A DNA stretch of 64,000 nt from Streptomyces niger. GTDB taxonomy: Bacteria > Actinomycetota > Actinomycetes > Streptomycetales > Streptomycetaceae. The notes under the pieces were generated by a model that was not told the DNA's origin, made no database searches, and saw only the letters and a list, made by a program, of their open reading frames with translations. The DNA lies in NCBI RefSeq assembly GCF_000718305.1, contig NZ_JOFQ01000020.1, positions 48,609-112,608 of the forward strand. Reading direction: 5' to 3'. Of this stretch, positions 47,908 to 61,230 are shown in pieces. The position numbers and the translations under genes were made by a program. Position 1 is the first letter of the stretch, and every line of letters begins with the position of its first letter.

Positions 47908-47911
<4 letters not shown>
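46907..47911 (+). CDS. LLM-class F420-dependent oxidoreductase (TIGR03842-like)
   Basis: The 334-residue protein is a luciferase-like TIM-barrel enzyme, beginning MDFGVVLQTDPPAAAVVGL, with RTVCGIGRGDSAMR and WMAAYGPKALAMVGRLADG, typical of F420-dependent members close to methylene-tetrahydromethanopterin reductase. In actinobacteria this family commonly lies beside dihydropyrimidinase, as here. The stop overlaps the permease start (GTGA), so the three genes form one unit. A hydride transfer to or from a pyrimidine is a reasonable inference, but no substrate is proven by the sequence. Confidence 0.87.
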
Positions 47912-49444
<1,533 letters not shown>

Positions 49445-49449
<5 letters not shown>

Positions 49450-49487
49450 CCGGCAGCGGCGGATCCGGTCCGCCGCCGCCGGTCAGG
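49445..49487. terminator. Strong bidirectional terminator after the NCS1 permease gene
   Basis: A 19-bp stem with one mismatch (49445-49463 with 49469-49487, 5-nt loop) includes the permease stop codon. It separates it from the convergent deaminase gene. Confidence 0.85.
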
Positions 49488-49492
49488 ACTCG

Positions 49493-49996
49493 TCAGTACG
49501 CGATGCGGTCGGCCTTGGCCAGCCAGGCGTCGAACGGCGCCGTGCGGTTGGGCAGGTCCAGGTGGTGTACCGCCATGGGCCACATCGAGGCGGGCTTCTT
49601 CTCGAACAGGTCGTAGAACTTGCGGTCGTCGAAGCCGGCCACCGCGGCGTCGTGCCGGTCGGCGGCGTAGACGATCCGGTCCACGCGCGCCCACAGCGAG
49701 GAGGACAGGCACATCGGGCACGGCTCGCACGAGGTGACCAGGGTGCAGCCTTCCAGGGAGAAGGTGTTCAGCTCCCGGCAGGCGGCCCGCAGCGCGGTGA
49801 CCTCGGCGTGCGCCACGGGGTCCAGGGTCGCGGTGACCTGGTTGTTGCCGGTGGCGACGACCTCGCCGTCCTTGGCGACCAGGGCACCGAACGGGCCGCC
49901 GCCGTTGGCCACGCTGGTGGTCGCCAGCTGGATCGCCTCCTGCATCCAGGCGGTCTCGAGGTCCTGCACGTTGGTTTCCTGAGCCTGAGTGGTCAT
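49493..49996 (-). CDS. guaD: Nucleoside/guanine deaminase family protein
   Basis: The 167-residue zinc deaminase has the HAE motif (VAHAEVTALRAA) and CEPCPMC, the two zinc-binding segments of the cytidine/guanine deaminase fold. The C-terminus (YDLFEKKPASMWPMAVHHLD) resembles guanine deaminases rather than tRNA adenosine deaminases. It would turn guanine into xanthine, the substrate of the xanthine dehydrogenase encoded upstream on the same strand. An AAGGAG site precedes the ATG. The name guaD rests on context and this C-terminus. Confidence 0.85.
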   Translation of the reverse strand: MTTQAQETNVQDLETAWMQEAIQLATTSVANGGGPFGALVAKDGEVVATGNNQVTATLDPVAHAEVTALRAACRELNTFSLEGCTLVTSCEPCPMCLSSSLWARVDRIVYAADRHDAAVAGFDDRKFYDLFEKKPASMWPMAVHHLDLPNRTAPFDAWLAKADRIAY

Positions 49997-50388
49997 CGTG
50001 TTGCTCCTTCGGGAAAAGTGGGGAGGCGGGTGTGGGATGCCGCTTCGCAGGGCGGCGGCCCGCGGCGGCCCTACCGGCCGGCACGCCTGTGACCTCGCGA
50101 CGTGACGCCAAGTACACAGCCAGGGGAGCCCTTCCAGCCAGGCGAGGAAGGCATGAAAGATGGCCCGGTCGGAAGGCGATGTTCGTAGCTTCCTACGGGA
50201 CCCGGTCGAGGGCCACGATGTGCGAAAAGTCCGTGGTCGCGCGCGGCGGGAAGAGAGAGAACGCGGAACGGCCATCGCGGGCTCCCCGTGCAGGTGACGG
50301 CCGGGGAGGGCGCGATGGCCGTCGTTGTCGGTGTGTCCTCGGGCGGTACCGGGCGGGCGGAAGGCGTTGTACCGCGTCCGGCACCGCT
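49997..50388. other. 392-bp spacer between xdhC and the deaminase gene
   Basis: The right part holds the xdhABC terminator (50268-50322). The left part should contain the deaminase promoter and a 14-bp palindrome CGTAGCTTCCTACG at 50184-50197, which could be an operator or a leader hairpin. No riboswitch class is recognisable. Confidence 0.55.
50268..50322 (-). terminator. Terminator after xdhC
   Basis: A long hairpin (ACGGCCATCGCG / CGCGATGGCCGT outer stem, CTCCCCG / CGGGGAG inner stem, GG/GG internal loop) lies 67 bp past the xdhC stop. Confidence 0.75.
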
Positions 50389-51202
50389 TCAGTGGCGGTC
50401 CTGCTGTGCGAAGGTCTGGAGCAGGTCCGCCGCGACGCCCACCGCGATCGTGGCCGGTTCCTTGCCGGTGATCCCGGGCAACCCGATCGGGCACTTGATC
50501 CGCTCGATGGTGGCGTCGTCGTGGCCGCCCTCGGTGGACAGGCGCTTGCGGAACCGCGCCCACTTGGCGGCCGAGCCGATCAGCCCGATCGAGCCGAGGC
50601 CGGGGGTGCGCAGGGCGGCGTCGCACAGGGCGGCGTCCTCCGCGTGATCATGCGTCATGATCAGGACGTGGGTGCCGGCCGCCAGCTCCTCCAGCACCGC
50701 TTCCGGAAGCAGCGGCGTGTGGTGCACGTGGACCTGCGCCACCGCGTCCGCGAGCACCTCCAGCCGTTCGTCGGCGAGCATGTCGGGTCGTGAGTCGATC
50801 AGATGCAGATCGAGGTCGTGGCGGGCCAGGATGCGGGCCAGCTCGTAGCCGACGTGCCCGACCCCGAAGATCGCCACCGCCGGTACCACCGGCAGCGGTT
50901 CGAGCAGCACGCTGACGGTTCCGCCGCAGCACTGCACCCCGTGCAGGCCGGTGACCTTGTCGTTGAGGGCGAAGTCCAGCAGCTCCGTCTCCGGGGCGGC
51001 CGAACCGATCAGCTCGCGGGCGCGGTCGATCGCGACGGCCTCGATGTTGCCGCCGCCGATCGAGCCCCACGTCTCGTTCCGTCCCACGACGAGTTTGGCG
51101 CCGGCCTTGCGGGGCGCGTGGCCGCGCACGGTCGCGACGGTCACGAGCACGCCGGTCTCCCGGCGGGCTCGCAACCGCGCGGCCGCGGACACCCAGGTCA
51201 TG

Positions 51203-51210
<8 letters not shown>
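50389..51210 (-). CDS. xdhC: XdhC-type xanthine dehydrogenase maturation protein
   Basis: The 273-residue protein has the XdhC/CoxI N-terminal region (GSIGGGNIEAVAIDRA and GVQCCGGTVSVLLEPL with paired cysteines) and a C-terminal Rossmann domain (VAIFGVGHVGYELARIL). It binds molybdenum cofactor and aids insertion of the sulfurated cofactor into XdhB. Its start overlaps the end of xdhB by 8 bp, so it belongs to the xdhABC operon. Confidence 0.92.
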
Positions 51211-53589
<2,379 letters not shown>

Positions 53590-53593
<4 letters not shown>

Positions 53594-55071
53594 GACGACA
53601 CCGCCTCAGGGGTTCGTGCGTACAGCTTCAGCAGGCTCTGGCCGAGCATCGCGGCGCGGTAGTCGGCGCTGGCCCGGTGGTCGTTCATCGGCGTGCCCTG
53701 GGCCCGCAGCACCTGCGCCGCGGCCTCGACGGTCGCCGGCACCCACGGCTTGCCCTCCAGGGCCGTCTCGGCGGCGAGGGCGCGGATCGGGGTGGCGGCC
53801 ACGCCGCCCAGGCCGATGCGGGCCTTGCGTACGACGCCGTCCTCGATGTCGAGCGCGAAGGCGACCGCCACGCTGGAGATGTCGTCGAAGCGCCGCTTGG
53901 CGATCTTGTGGAAGGCCGTGACCGGCGACAGCGGCAGCGGGATGCGTACCGCACGGATCAGTTCACCGGGCCGGCGCACGCTCTGGCGGTAACCGGTGAA
54001 GTAGTCGGCCAGCGGGACCACCCGCTCACCGTCGGCGTCGGCGAGCACCAGCGACGCCTCCAGCGCGAGCAGCACCGGCGGGCTGTCACCGATGGGGGAG
54101 CCGGTACCCAGGTTGCCGCCGAGGGTCGCACCGTTCCGGATGAGCCGGGACGCGAACTGCGGGAACAGCTCCGCCAGCAGCGGGACCCGGCCGTCCAGCC
54201 GGCGCTCGATCTCGGTGAGCGTCAGCGCCGCACCGATCTCGATGTGGTCGGACTCGATGCGCAGCTCCCGCAGCTCGGGCAGCCGGTCGATGCCGACCAC
54301 GCAGTCCTCCCGCCGGGAGCGGATGTTCACCTCCACACCGAAGTCGGTGGAGCCGGCGACCACGACCGCGTCGGGCCGCTCGCGCAGCAGTTGCAGCGTC
54401 TCGCCCAGGGTGTTCTTCCGCACGAACACCTTGTCGTCCTGGGCGTACTCGGTGGCGACCGGGGCGGGCGGGGACTGCTCGCGCCGCTGTGCCAGCGGGT
54501 CGTCCTCGGTGGGCTCCCCCACGGCGAACGCGGCATCGCGGATCGGGCGGTAACCGGTGCAGCGGCACAGGTTTCCGCTCAGCGAGTGCAGGTCGAAACC
54601 GTTCGGCCCGTGCTCGGAGTCGGTGCTGTCGGACGGGGCCGACGCCGCGCCCGAGTCCGCGTGCGCGCACCGGTCGGGCCGGTAGTACTCGGCGGCCATG
54701 CTGCAGATGAAGCCCGGCGTGCAGTAACCGCACTGGGAACCGCCGCGGACCGCCATCTCCTCCTGCACCGGGTGAAGCGTGGGCGGTGTGCCGGGTTCGC
54801 CGGCGGTGGCGAGGCCTTCGGAGGTGATGACCTCCTGGCCGTCGAGCGCCGCGGCCGGGACGAGGCAGGCGTTGACCGCCACCCAGTCGGTCGGCTTGTT
54901 CACTCCGGGGCGGGCCACCAGGACCGAACAGGCGCCGCACTCGCCCTCGGCACAGCCCTCCTTGGTGCCGGTGAGGCCGCGCTCGCGCAGGAAATCCAGC
55001 ACCGTGGTGTGGGGCGCAGCCGGCGAGATCGGTGTTTCTTTCCCATTGACCGTGATCCGCGCCGTTACCAT
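53590..55071 (-). CDS. xdhA: Xanthine dehydrogenase small subunit ([2Fe-2S] and FAD domains)
   Basis: The 493-residue subunit joins a ferredoxin-type domain (CAEGECGACSVLV, residues about 39-51), a helical [2Fe-2S] domain (QCGYCTPGF and NLCRCTGYRPI) and a C-terminal FAD domain (NGATLGGNLGTGSPIGD). It passes electrons from the molybdenum site through two clusters to FAD and NAD+. A Ser/Asp-rich insert (about residues 140-160) lies between the iron-sulfur motifs. It is first in the operon, downstream of a 200-bp leader with a strong micro-ORF. Confidence 0.93.
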
Positions 55072-55182
55072 GGCACATCCTCATTTCGGCGCGCGGTGAT
55101 GGTTGTCCTAGTTGCCATTTCAGGAGCTTTCTTTTTCGAAGGCGCAGCTCAGAAACCGCAGCGTGAATCGGCACAGCTCGGA

Positions 55183-55209
55183 ATTGCGCAGCGAATATCG
55201 GTGCGCAAT
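55183..55209. promoter_or_regulatory. ATTGCGCA inverted repeat upstream of xdhA
   Basis: Perfect 8-bp arms (ATTGCGCA / TGCGCAAT) with an 11-bp spacer lie 112-138 bp before xdhA, inside the leader. It is a candidate operator for a purine-responsive regulator. Confidence 0.45.
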
Positions 55210-55275
55210 GACGTGCCGCGGGCGGTGACAGAAAAAATGCCGGGGCCGCGAGAGGGCACGCCGGAAAGAGGCTGC

Positions 55276-55353
55276 TCAGCAGCCGTGTGCTACCCGACCC
55301 GGGACCCAGGCGGCCCGGTGAGCGAGGCGATGCAGGTCGAAGATGGTGGACAT
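55276..55353 (-). CDS. Putative 25-residue leader peptide of the xdh operon
   Basis: An ATG preceded by AAAGGAGG at 8 nt opens a 25-codon frame ending in AHGC. The stop codon sits inside a perfect 7-bp inverted repeat (GGCTGCT-G-AGCAGCC form). xdhA begins 205 bp downstream on the same strand. The layout resembles short upstream ORFs whose translation controls downstream genes. There is no signal peptide and no family I recognise; the ribosome-binding site is the main evidence. Confidence 0.45.
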   Translation of the reverse strand: MSTIFDLHRLAHRAAWVPGRVAHGC

Positions 55354-55665
55354 CCGACTTCGCCTCCTTTCAGCAGCTCACGAGTCGGTGCACTTGACGC
55401 TACGTCGCCGCGGAACCATCGGTCAAGACCCCTGCCGAGAGGAATTACCGGCTCGCCGCCGCGGTGCTCCACCGTGTTGCTGACGCCCGCCACACCGGTC
55501 GCGACGGCATGCCGGACCATTCGTGCGGGAGTGGGAAAACCTGTGGCGCGGGCGGCGTGACGGGCGGAGATACCGGTCGGCCCCGTCCCGATGGGACCGG
55601 GCGGCCACAGGCCGGTGCCGGCCCCGTCCACGGGAGCCGGCACCGAACCTCGATCCGCGGGTGGG

Positions 55666-56994
55666 TCACCGGGGAGTGACCAGGAGGTGGGCCGGGGTCA
55701 GGTGGTGGAGGTGGAAGACGATGTCGTGGGACCGGGCCGGGGCGATGCGGTGGGCGGGCTCGGGGTAGTCCGTGCCGATACTGCGCGTCGGACGGGGCGT
55801 GCGCAGCCAGTCGCGGGCAGAATCGGAGACGGTACGCAGGTCGACGAGGTAGTCGGTGCGGCGCACGCGGTCGAGGAAGTGCTCGGTGCTGTCCTTCGCA
55901 GGCCCGCCGAGGGTGTAGACGCGGGTCTTGCCGTCGGGGCCGGCCGCGTTGAAGGAACCGTCACCGAAGGACGCGCCGACGCTCACGTAGTCATCGCCCA
56001 GGAGCTCCCGCAGATCCGCGCCTTGCATGCGCGGGTAGCGGGGGTCGGAGGTGCGGTACGAGACGTGGGCGTTGTGCGCCGACAGCAGCACCTTCTGGCC
56101 CGTCCGGGCCTGCCACCAGGCGACGTTGTCCGCCATGAGCCGGTCGCGGTAGCCCATGGACGCCCTCAGGTCGTCCTTGTCGTCGAAGTCGAAGGCGTAG
56201 CCCCGGGCGGTCTGCGCGATGGCCCGGGCGTTCTGCACGGCCCAGGCGCGGGAGTTCTCCGTCGCGCCTTCCGGCACCGGCTGCGCGGCGAGGAGGGTCA
56301 GGGCCGAGGCGGTCCGCGACGCCATGGCCCGGCGCTCGGCCAGCGGGCGGTTCAGGTAGTCCTTCATGTACGTGCCGGCGGTGGTGGTGGGGCGCAGCCC
56401 CCGGTACAGCGCGGTCATCCGCGGCAGGAGGGCGGGCCGGTGCCGGGCCACGTACCGGAGCACCGCGTCGTACAGTTCCGGGCCGGCGTACGCGAAGTCG
56501 TCGCCCAGGAAGCGCACGGGGTCGTCCGGGTGCTGGACGTTGTACGCGCGCATCCACTTGACGAGGGCGAGGTACTCCTTCGTGTTCCACCACGCGTAGG
56601 TGTCCTGGAACTCGTCCTGCATGATGCGCCGCGGGTCGCCCTCGCCCGTCCGCACGTACGTGTCCAGCCGCCGGCCGGTGCTCCAGCTCGTCTCCAGCGC
56701 GAAGGCGCGGAACCCCTTCTGCTCCACCAGGTAGCGCAGCACGCGGTGCTTCATGGTGAAGAACTCGTGGGAGCTGTGCGTCGCCTCGCCCAGCCCGACC
56801 ACCTTCGCGTCGCCCACCATGCGCCCGAAGGGCCGCAGGTCACGCAGATCGCCCTGCGGCTCGGACGTGCGCAGTGGGTAGGCGCTGCGCTCCATGGCCT
56901 GGAGGGCCCGCTCCTCGGACGGTGGGAGCGCGGCGGCGCCCAGGATGCTCCCGCAGAGCACGAGTGCCATGAGTACGAGACGGGTGCGAGTCAT
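55666..56994 (-). CDS. Secreted erythromycin-esterase-like protein
   Basis: The 442-residue protein has a signal peptide (residues 1 to about 22) and the EreA/EreB-like catalytic region: VVGLGEATHSSHEFF with the base His, FAFALETS-like FRAFALETSW, and a second His in LLSAHNAHVSY. Family members hydrolyse macrolide lactones in some cases, but most homologues have unknown substrates. It lies just downstream of the NRPS operon on the same strand, 86 bp from the thioesterase gene, so it could act on the cluster's product or be unrelated. Confidence 0.85.
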   Translation of the reverse strand: MTRTRLVLMALVLCGSILGAAALPPSEERALQAMERSAYPLRTSEPQGDLRDLRPFGRMVGDAKVVGLGEATHSSHEFFTMKHRVLRYLVEQKGFRAFALETSWSTGRRLDTYVRTGEGDPRRIMQDEFQDTYAWWNTKEYLALVKWMRAYNVQHPDDPVRFLGDDFAYAGPELYDAVLRYVARHRPALLPRMTALYRGLRPTTTAGTYMKDYLNRPLAERRAMASRTASALTLLAAQPVPEGATENSRAWAVQNARAIAQTARGYAFDFDDKDDLRASMGYRDRLMADNVAWWQARTGQKVLLSAHNAHVSYRTSDPRYPRMQGADLRELLGDDYVSVGASFGDGSFNAAGPDGKTRVYTLGGPAKDSTEHFLDRVRRTDYLVDLRTVSDSARDWLRTPRPTRSIGTDYPEPAHRIAPARSHDIVFHLHHLTPAHLLVTPR

Positions 56995-57080
56995 GACTCA
57001 AGCCTGCGCGCCCGGCCCGCCGCGCGACATCCGGCGCGCCCCCGAGTCGCCCGGCACCTCCCCCGACCGGGATCATGCCG

Positions 57081-57836
57081 CTAAACCGGAAGGGACGTCC
57101 GAACCGGCAGGGACGTCGCCGGCGCCATGACCGTACGGGCCACTTGCTCGGCGGCGGGCACCAGGTAGAAGTGGTCGCCCTCGAAGACCGACAGGGCGAA
57201 GGAGCCCGCCGTCGTGGCGCGCCATCCCAGCGCCTGCTCCGGGGTGACCCGGGGGTCGCACGAGCCCGTGAGGGCGTGGACGTCGGCGCGCAGCAGCGGT
57301 GCGTCCGGGTCCCTGCGGTACGTGTCGATCAGACGGTAGTCGTTGCGGATGATGGGCAGGAAGAGGTCGCGCAGATCCGGGTCCTCGAAGACGGCGGCGT
57401 TGGTGCCGCCCAGCGAGGTGACCGCCTCGACCACCTCGTCGTCGGTCCGCACGGTGGTGCGGGAGGCGTCGTCGGGGGCTCGGCCGGAGACGCACAGGCG
57501 GGTGATGTGGGTCGTACCCGCCCGTTCGAGGCGGAGGAGGGTCTCATAGGCGACGGCCGCGCCCATGCTGTGGCCGAAGAGCACCGTGGGCAGCGGCGGC
57601 AGCGCCGACAGTTCGGCGGTCAGGGCCGCCACCAGCTGTTCCATCGCCGGGACCAGCGGCTCGCGCAGCCGGTTCTCGCGGCCCGGGTACTGGACGGCCA
57701 GGAGCTCCGACTCCGGGCCTGCGTACCGCTGCCAGCCGCGGTAGAAGCTCGCGGCGCCGCCGGCGTGGGGGAAGCAGATCAGGCGGCGGTGGGGCCGGCC
57801 GGGGGAGGTGTGGCGGGTGAGCCAGGACGAGTGCAT
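57081..57836 (-). CDS. Type II thioesterase of the NRPS cluster
   Basis: The 251-residue alpha/beta-hydrolase matches editing thioesterases of NRPS/PKS clusters: LICFPHAGGAASFYRGW near the N-terminus, nucleophile Ser90 in FGHSMGAA and the His in GDHFYLV. It removes wrong or stalled acyl groups from carrier domains. As the last gene of the minus-strand operon, 15 bp after the regulator gene, it supports the biosynthetic nature of the cluster. The visible NRPS lacks its own thioesterase domain. Confidence 0.92.
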   Translation of the reverse strand: MHSSWLTRHTSPGRPHRRLICFPHAGGAASFYRGWQRYAGPESELLAVQYPGRENRLREPLVPAMEQLVAALTAELSALPPLPTVLFGHSMGAAVAYETLLRLERAGTTHITRLCVSGRAPDDASRTTVRTDDEVVEAVTSLGGTNAAVFEDPDLRDLFLPIIRNDYRLIDTYRRDPDAPLLRADVHALTGSCDPRVTPEQALGWRATTAGSFALSVFEGDHFYLVPAAEQVARTVMAPATSLPVRTSLPV

Positions 57837-57851
57837 GCGGGGTCCGTTTCT

Positions 57852-58667
57852 TCAGCCGAGGATGGCCTCGCCCAACGGGGTGAGGCGGTGGACCGTCAGG
57901 TTCTGCCGACGTTCCGTGATCACGAATCCCGCCCGGCGCAGCACGGTGAGGTGCTTGCTGGCGGACGGGCTGGATATGTCGAGGCGGTCGGCGACCTGCC
58001 CCGTCGAGCGGGTCTCCCGCAGGGCGGCCAGCACATCGGCCCGCGTGCGGCCCAGCAGGGCGTGCAGGGCCGACCCGCCTTCGTGGCCCTGCCACAGCGT
58101 GGCGGCGGATTCCGCGTCCGGGGTGACGTTGTAGACGAGGATCGGCAGCCCGTGCCACCCCATGCGGTCGTCGATCAGGATCGGGTGCGGTGCGAACAGG
58201 GAGGGCACGAGCGTCATGCCCCGGCCGGCCAGGGGGATGCGCCGGGCCGGCTGCGGATTGTCGATGCGGAGCACCGGGGCTTCCCAGCGGACGTCCGGAT
58301 GCCTGCTGTTCAGCACCTGTTCCATGCCGCCGGTCAGTACCGTCCGGCCGCATGTGTCGCGCTCCGCTTTCAGCAACCGGTGAATGCCGCCCCAGAAAGG
58401 CTCGACGGCCACGGTGTGGAACGTGTCCGTATCCGGCGGAAGCGGTGAGGTGAGCGTCTCCACAAGGGATTGGGAGGGCTCCGTCGCCGGGTGCGCGGCG
58501 GACAGCCTGCGCAATCGGCTACGGGCCGCCCGGCGCCATTCGAAGAGGGCGTCGCGTTTCTGTTCCGCCAGCCGCCCCCAGGCCAGATGGCTCTCGAACG
58601 CCATGCCCAAAGAGGCGATGATGCGTATTCGGGCCAGGTCTTCGACTCGAAGAAACAGTTCCTGCAT
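57852..58667 (-). CDS. ArsR-type winged-helix regulator with a long N-terminal domain
   Basis: The 271-residue protein has a C-terminal ArsR-like helix-turn-helix (about 195-265, VADRLDISSPSASKHLTVLRR as the recognition region) behind an N-terminal domain of about 190 residues resembling the DUF5937 type found in Streptomyces. There is no metal-binding cysteine array. Placed inside the NRPS operon between the P450 and thioesterase genes, it is a probable pathway-specific regulator that may sense an intermediate. The start has GGGGAG upstream. Confidence 0.82.
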   Translation of the reverse strand: MQELFLRVEDLARIRIIASLGMAFESHLAWGRLAEQKRDALFEWRRAARSRLRRLSAAHPATEPSQSLVETLTSPLPPDTDTFHTVAVEPFWGGIHRLLKAERDTCGRTVLTGGMEQVLNSRHPDVRWEAPVLRIDNPQPARRIPLAGRGMTLVPSLFAPHPILIDDRMGWHGLPILVYNVTPDAESAATLWQGHEGGSALHALLGRTRADVLAALRETRSTGQVADRLDISSPSASKHLTVLRRAGFVITERRQNLTVHRLTPLGEAILG

Positions 58668-58718
58668 GACAAGCTCCCCCGTGTTTTTGCAAGATCATAT
58701 GGGACGGCGCGGAGGTAC

Positions 58719-59897
58719 TCAGCGCCAATACAGGGAGACTTCCAGGCGACTGTAGCCCTGCACGAGATTCGACCGCATCCACGTCGCCTCTCCACGCAGG
58801 TTCACCGCCCGCACCTCCGCCGTCAGCTGACGCAGCAGTTCCCGCAGTTCGAGCCGGGCGAGGGCGGCGCCGAGGCAGTGGTGCGGACCGTTGCCGAAGC
58901 CCAGGTGCCGGTTGGCGGCGCGGTCGGGCACGAAGCGGTGCGGGTCGGGGAAGAGCCGTTCGTCGCGGTTCGCGGCGGACAGCCAGGCCACCACCGGCTG
59001 ACCCTTGTGGATCTCCTGGCCGCCGATCTCGCAGTCCTCGGTCGCCACGCGCAGCACGTGCGCCGCCGGAGAGGTCCACCGGACCACTTCCTCCACGGCC
59101 CGGTCCATGAGGTCCGGGTCGGCGTGCAGGGCGTCCAGGGCACCGGGGAACGCGTGCAGGGCGTGGAAGGCGCCGGTGATCGAGTGCCGGGTGGTCTCGT
59201 TGCCGCCGATCAGCACGTTGTCGCAGTTGATCAGCACGTCCTCGGTGGTCAGCCGGCCGTCCGCGAGCAGCGCGCTCACCAGGTCCGGCCCGGGTTCCCG
59301 CTGCCGGCGCTCGATCAGTTCGTGGAAATAGAAGAGGATTTCCGTGTGTGCCTCGGCGGGCGTCATCTTGTCGAAGCTGCTTTCCTCGCCGCCGAAGGCG
59401 TGGTTGGTCAGTTCGATGAGCTGTTCCCGCTCGCTGAGGGGGACACCGATGACCTCGCAGACGATCGCGGCGGGCAGCCGCGGGCCGACGCTGAGCGCGA
59501 TGTCCGTGGAATCCTCCGTGCGCAGCCGCTCGACGATCTCCTGCACCTCGCGCTGCAGCACCGATCGGAGTTCGGGGGCGCGCAGCCGGGAGAGGAAGGG
59601 GCCGATGAGGCGCTTGAGGACGGAATGCCAGTTCCCTTCGCTCACCACCAGCATCCGGCCGCCGGAGTTGTCGGGGTGTTCGGCGTCAAAACCGATCATC
59701 ATGCCGTACTCGGAGGTGAAGGGAGCCTTGGGGGAAAGGACGGCGGATACGTCGCGGTGGGAGAAGACCGACCAGAAGCCGGACGGAGAGAATCCCGGCT
59801 CACTCCATACCTTCGCGTCCGACCGGATGTACTCGTCCCACATCCCGAAGCGGGCGTCGGTGGTGTAAAGGTCGGGGTTGGCCAGATCGATTGTCAT
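58719..59897 (-). CDS. Cytochrome P450, possible beta-hydroxylase of a carrier-bound amino acid
   Basis: The 392-residue P450 has the I-helix motif GGNETTRH (231-238), the EVVR of the ExxR motif (270-273) and the haem loop [10 protein letters not shown] with Cys341. The N-terminal half ([34 protein letters not shown] region) looks like the NovI/NikQ-type P450s that hydroxylate the beta carbon of amino acids bound to NRPS carrier proteins. That assignment is an inference from memory of the family. The start [11 protein letters not shown] at 59897 fits the family N-terminus; a longer upstream frame does not. Stand-alone ferredoxin genes are absent. Confidence 0.88.
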   Translation of the reverse strand: MTIDLANPDLYTTDARFGMWDEYIRSDAKVWSEPGFSPSGFWSVFSHRDVSAVLSPKAPFTSEYGMMIGFDAEHPDNSGGRMLVVSEGNWHSVLKRLIGPFLSRLRAPELRSVLQREVQEIVERLRTEDSTDIALSVGPRLPAAIVCEVIGVPLSEREQLIELTNHAFGGEESSFDKMTPAEAHTEILFYFHELIERRQREPGPDLVSALLADGRLTTEDVLINCDNVLIGGNETTRHSITGAFHALHAFPGALDALHADPDLMDRAVEEVVRWTSPAAHVLRVATEDCEIGGQEIHKGQPVVAWLSAANRDERLFPDPHRFVPDRAANRHLGFGNGPHHCLGAALARLELRELLRQLTAEVRAVNLRGEATWMRSNLVQGYSRLEVSLYWR

Positions 59898-59955
59898 GGT
59901 GAACTGTTCTTGCCTGTCTGTGAGGGGTGTGCGGCAGGGGTCTGCGGGCCGGCCG

Positions 59956-61230
59956 TCATGCCGGGGCCCGGTCGGGCTCGGGAGCCGGTTCGGCCGCCGT
60001 CGGCGCTTCCGGCTGTCTGGGCTGCGGTACGTCACGCAGGGCGGGGCTGAGCAGGGTCAGCAGCGCGACGACCGCCATCACGGCCGTACAGCCCAGCAGC
60101 CCGGCGAACCGGCCCGCCAGGTCCAGCACGACGCCGCCCGCCAGCGGGGCGACCGCGCCCCCGCCGCCGCTCGCGACGGCCGCGACGCTCATCACCCGCC
60201 CCCGGTGGCTGTCCGGGGTGAGCCGCAGCTGGTGCGTGGTGAAGTAGGCGTTCGCCGTCGGCGCCGCGAAGGCGACGGCGCCCAGCAGCACCCCCGGTGT
60301 CCAGCCGCCGGGCAGCACCGCGATGCCGGCGGTCAGCACGACGAAGGCCCACAGCACGACGTGGATGGGCCAGGCGCCGGTGAGGACGCGTTGCAGCAGC
60401 GGCGCGGCCAGGGCGCCCAGCAGGCCGCCGACGCCCAGCAGCCCGGCCATGGCTCCGATGAGCCCGGTATGCATGCCGCTGGTCTGCGCGGAGGCGATGA
60501 CGATGAAGTAGATGACGCCGAAGAAGAAGTTCGTCGCCGTCGCACAGACCAGCCCCACGCGCAGGAACGGATGGCGCAGGATCCAGCGGATCCCCTCCAG
60601 CAGCCCCCGCCCGCCGGCCGCCGGCCGGTCCGCGGTGGGGCCGGTCGGCGGCCGGCGCTTCAGGAACAGCAGCAGCACCAGCCCGGTGAGGTGCGCGAGG
60701 CACCCCACGACGAACGGGAAGGCGTTCTTCACCGCCAGCAGGAACCCGCCGGCAGAGGTGCCGGCGAGCTGCCCCGCGTACGTACGCGCCGCGTTCATCG
60801 CCACCGCGTCGGAGAGCCGTTCCTCCGCCACCAGGCTGGGGATCATCGCTTCGCCCGCCGCCGTCATCAAGGCGGTCGCCGCCCCGTTGACGAGGGCCAG
60901 CCCCACGAGCGCGGGCAGGGAGACGGCGCCGGCCCACAGCAGCGCGGCGAAGGCGCCGAACACGGCGACCAGCGTGCCCTGGCACCACAGCAGCACGCTC
61001 CGGCGGTCGTACCGGTCGGCGACGGCGCCGGCGGGCAGCCCCGCCAGGAGCAGCGCCGTCGCGTCGACGAAGCCGATGACGCCCGCCTGCGAGGGCGAAC
61101 CCGTGAGGGCGAGGACCAGGAGCGGCAGCACGATCAGCGACGTGCTGTAGGACGCCTCGCCCAGCGCCGAGCTCACCCACAGCAGCGTGAAGCCGCGCGC
61201 ACCGCCGCTCTTCCGGGTACGGTGCCGCAT
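59956..61230 (-). CDS. MFS transporter, probable product exporter
   Basis: The 424-residue membrane protein has about 12 transmembrane helices, with the MFS cytoplasmic-loop motif as [15 protein letters not shown] and a hydrophilic central loop. The C-terminus is a proline/glutamate-rich tail of about 30 residues. It resembles drug-efflux carriers found in biosynthetic clusters and probably exports the peptide or gives self-resistance. Its ATG overlaps the stop of the hydroxylase gene (TGATG). Confidence 0.87.
   Translation of the reverse strand: MRHRTRKSGGARGFTLLWVSSALGEASYSTSLIVLPLLVLALTGSPSQAGVIGFVDATALLLAGLPAGAVADRYDRRSVLLWCQGTLVAVFGAFAALLWAGAVSLPALVGLALVNGAATALMTAAGEAMIPSLVAEERLSDAVAMNAARTYAGQLAGTSAGGFLLAVKNAFPFVVGCLAHLTGLVLLLFLKRRPPTGPTADRPAAGGRGLLEGIRWILRHPFLRVGLVCATATNFFFGVIYFIVIASAQTSGMHTGLIGAMAGLLGVGGLLGALAAPLLQRVLTGAWPIHVVLWAFVVLTAGIAVLPGGWTPGVLLGAVAFAAPTANAYFTTHQLRLTPDSHRGRVMSVAAVASGGGGAVAPLAGGVVLDLAGRFAGLLGCTAVMAVVALLTLLSPALRDVPQPRQPEAPTAAEPAPEPDRAPA

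Larger units (their letters stand above)
55072..55665. other. 594-bp region: xdh leader and tail of the esterase gene
   Basis: On the minus strand it contains a 25-codon micro-ORF (55276-55353), a hairpin over its stop, an 8-bp inverted repeat at 55183-55209 and AT-richer sequence before xdhA. The stretch 55354-55665 shows nothing else clear and may hold the xdh promoter. Confidence 0.55.

Noticed and set aside
49997..50267. Purine or guanidine riboswitch before the guanine-deaminase-like gene
   Set aside because: Only a simple palindrome is visible; none of the conserved junction elements of known purine-responsive RNAs could be recognised.
55666..56994. Macrolide resistance gene belonging to the cluster
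   Set aside because: The family contains macrolide esterases but most members have unknown roles. This one has a signal peptide, and the cluster is NRPS rather than macrolide.
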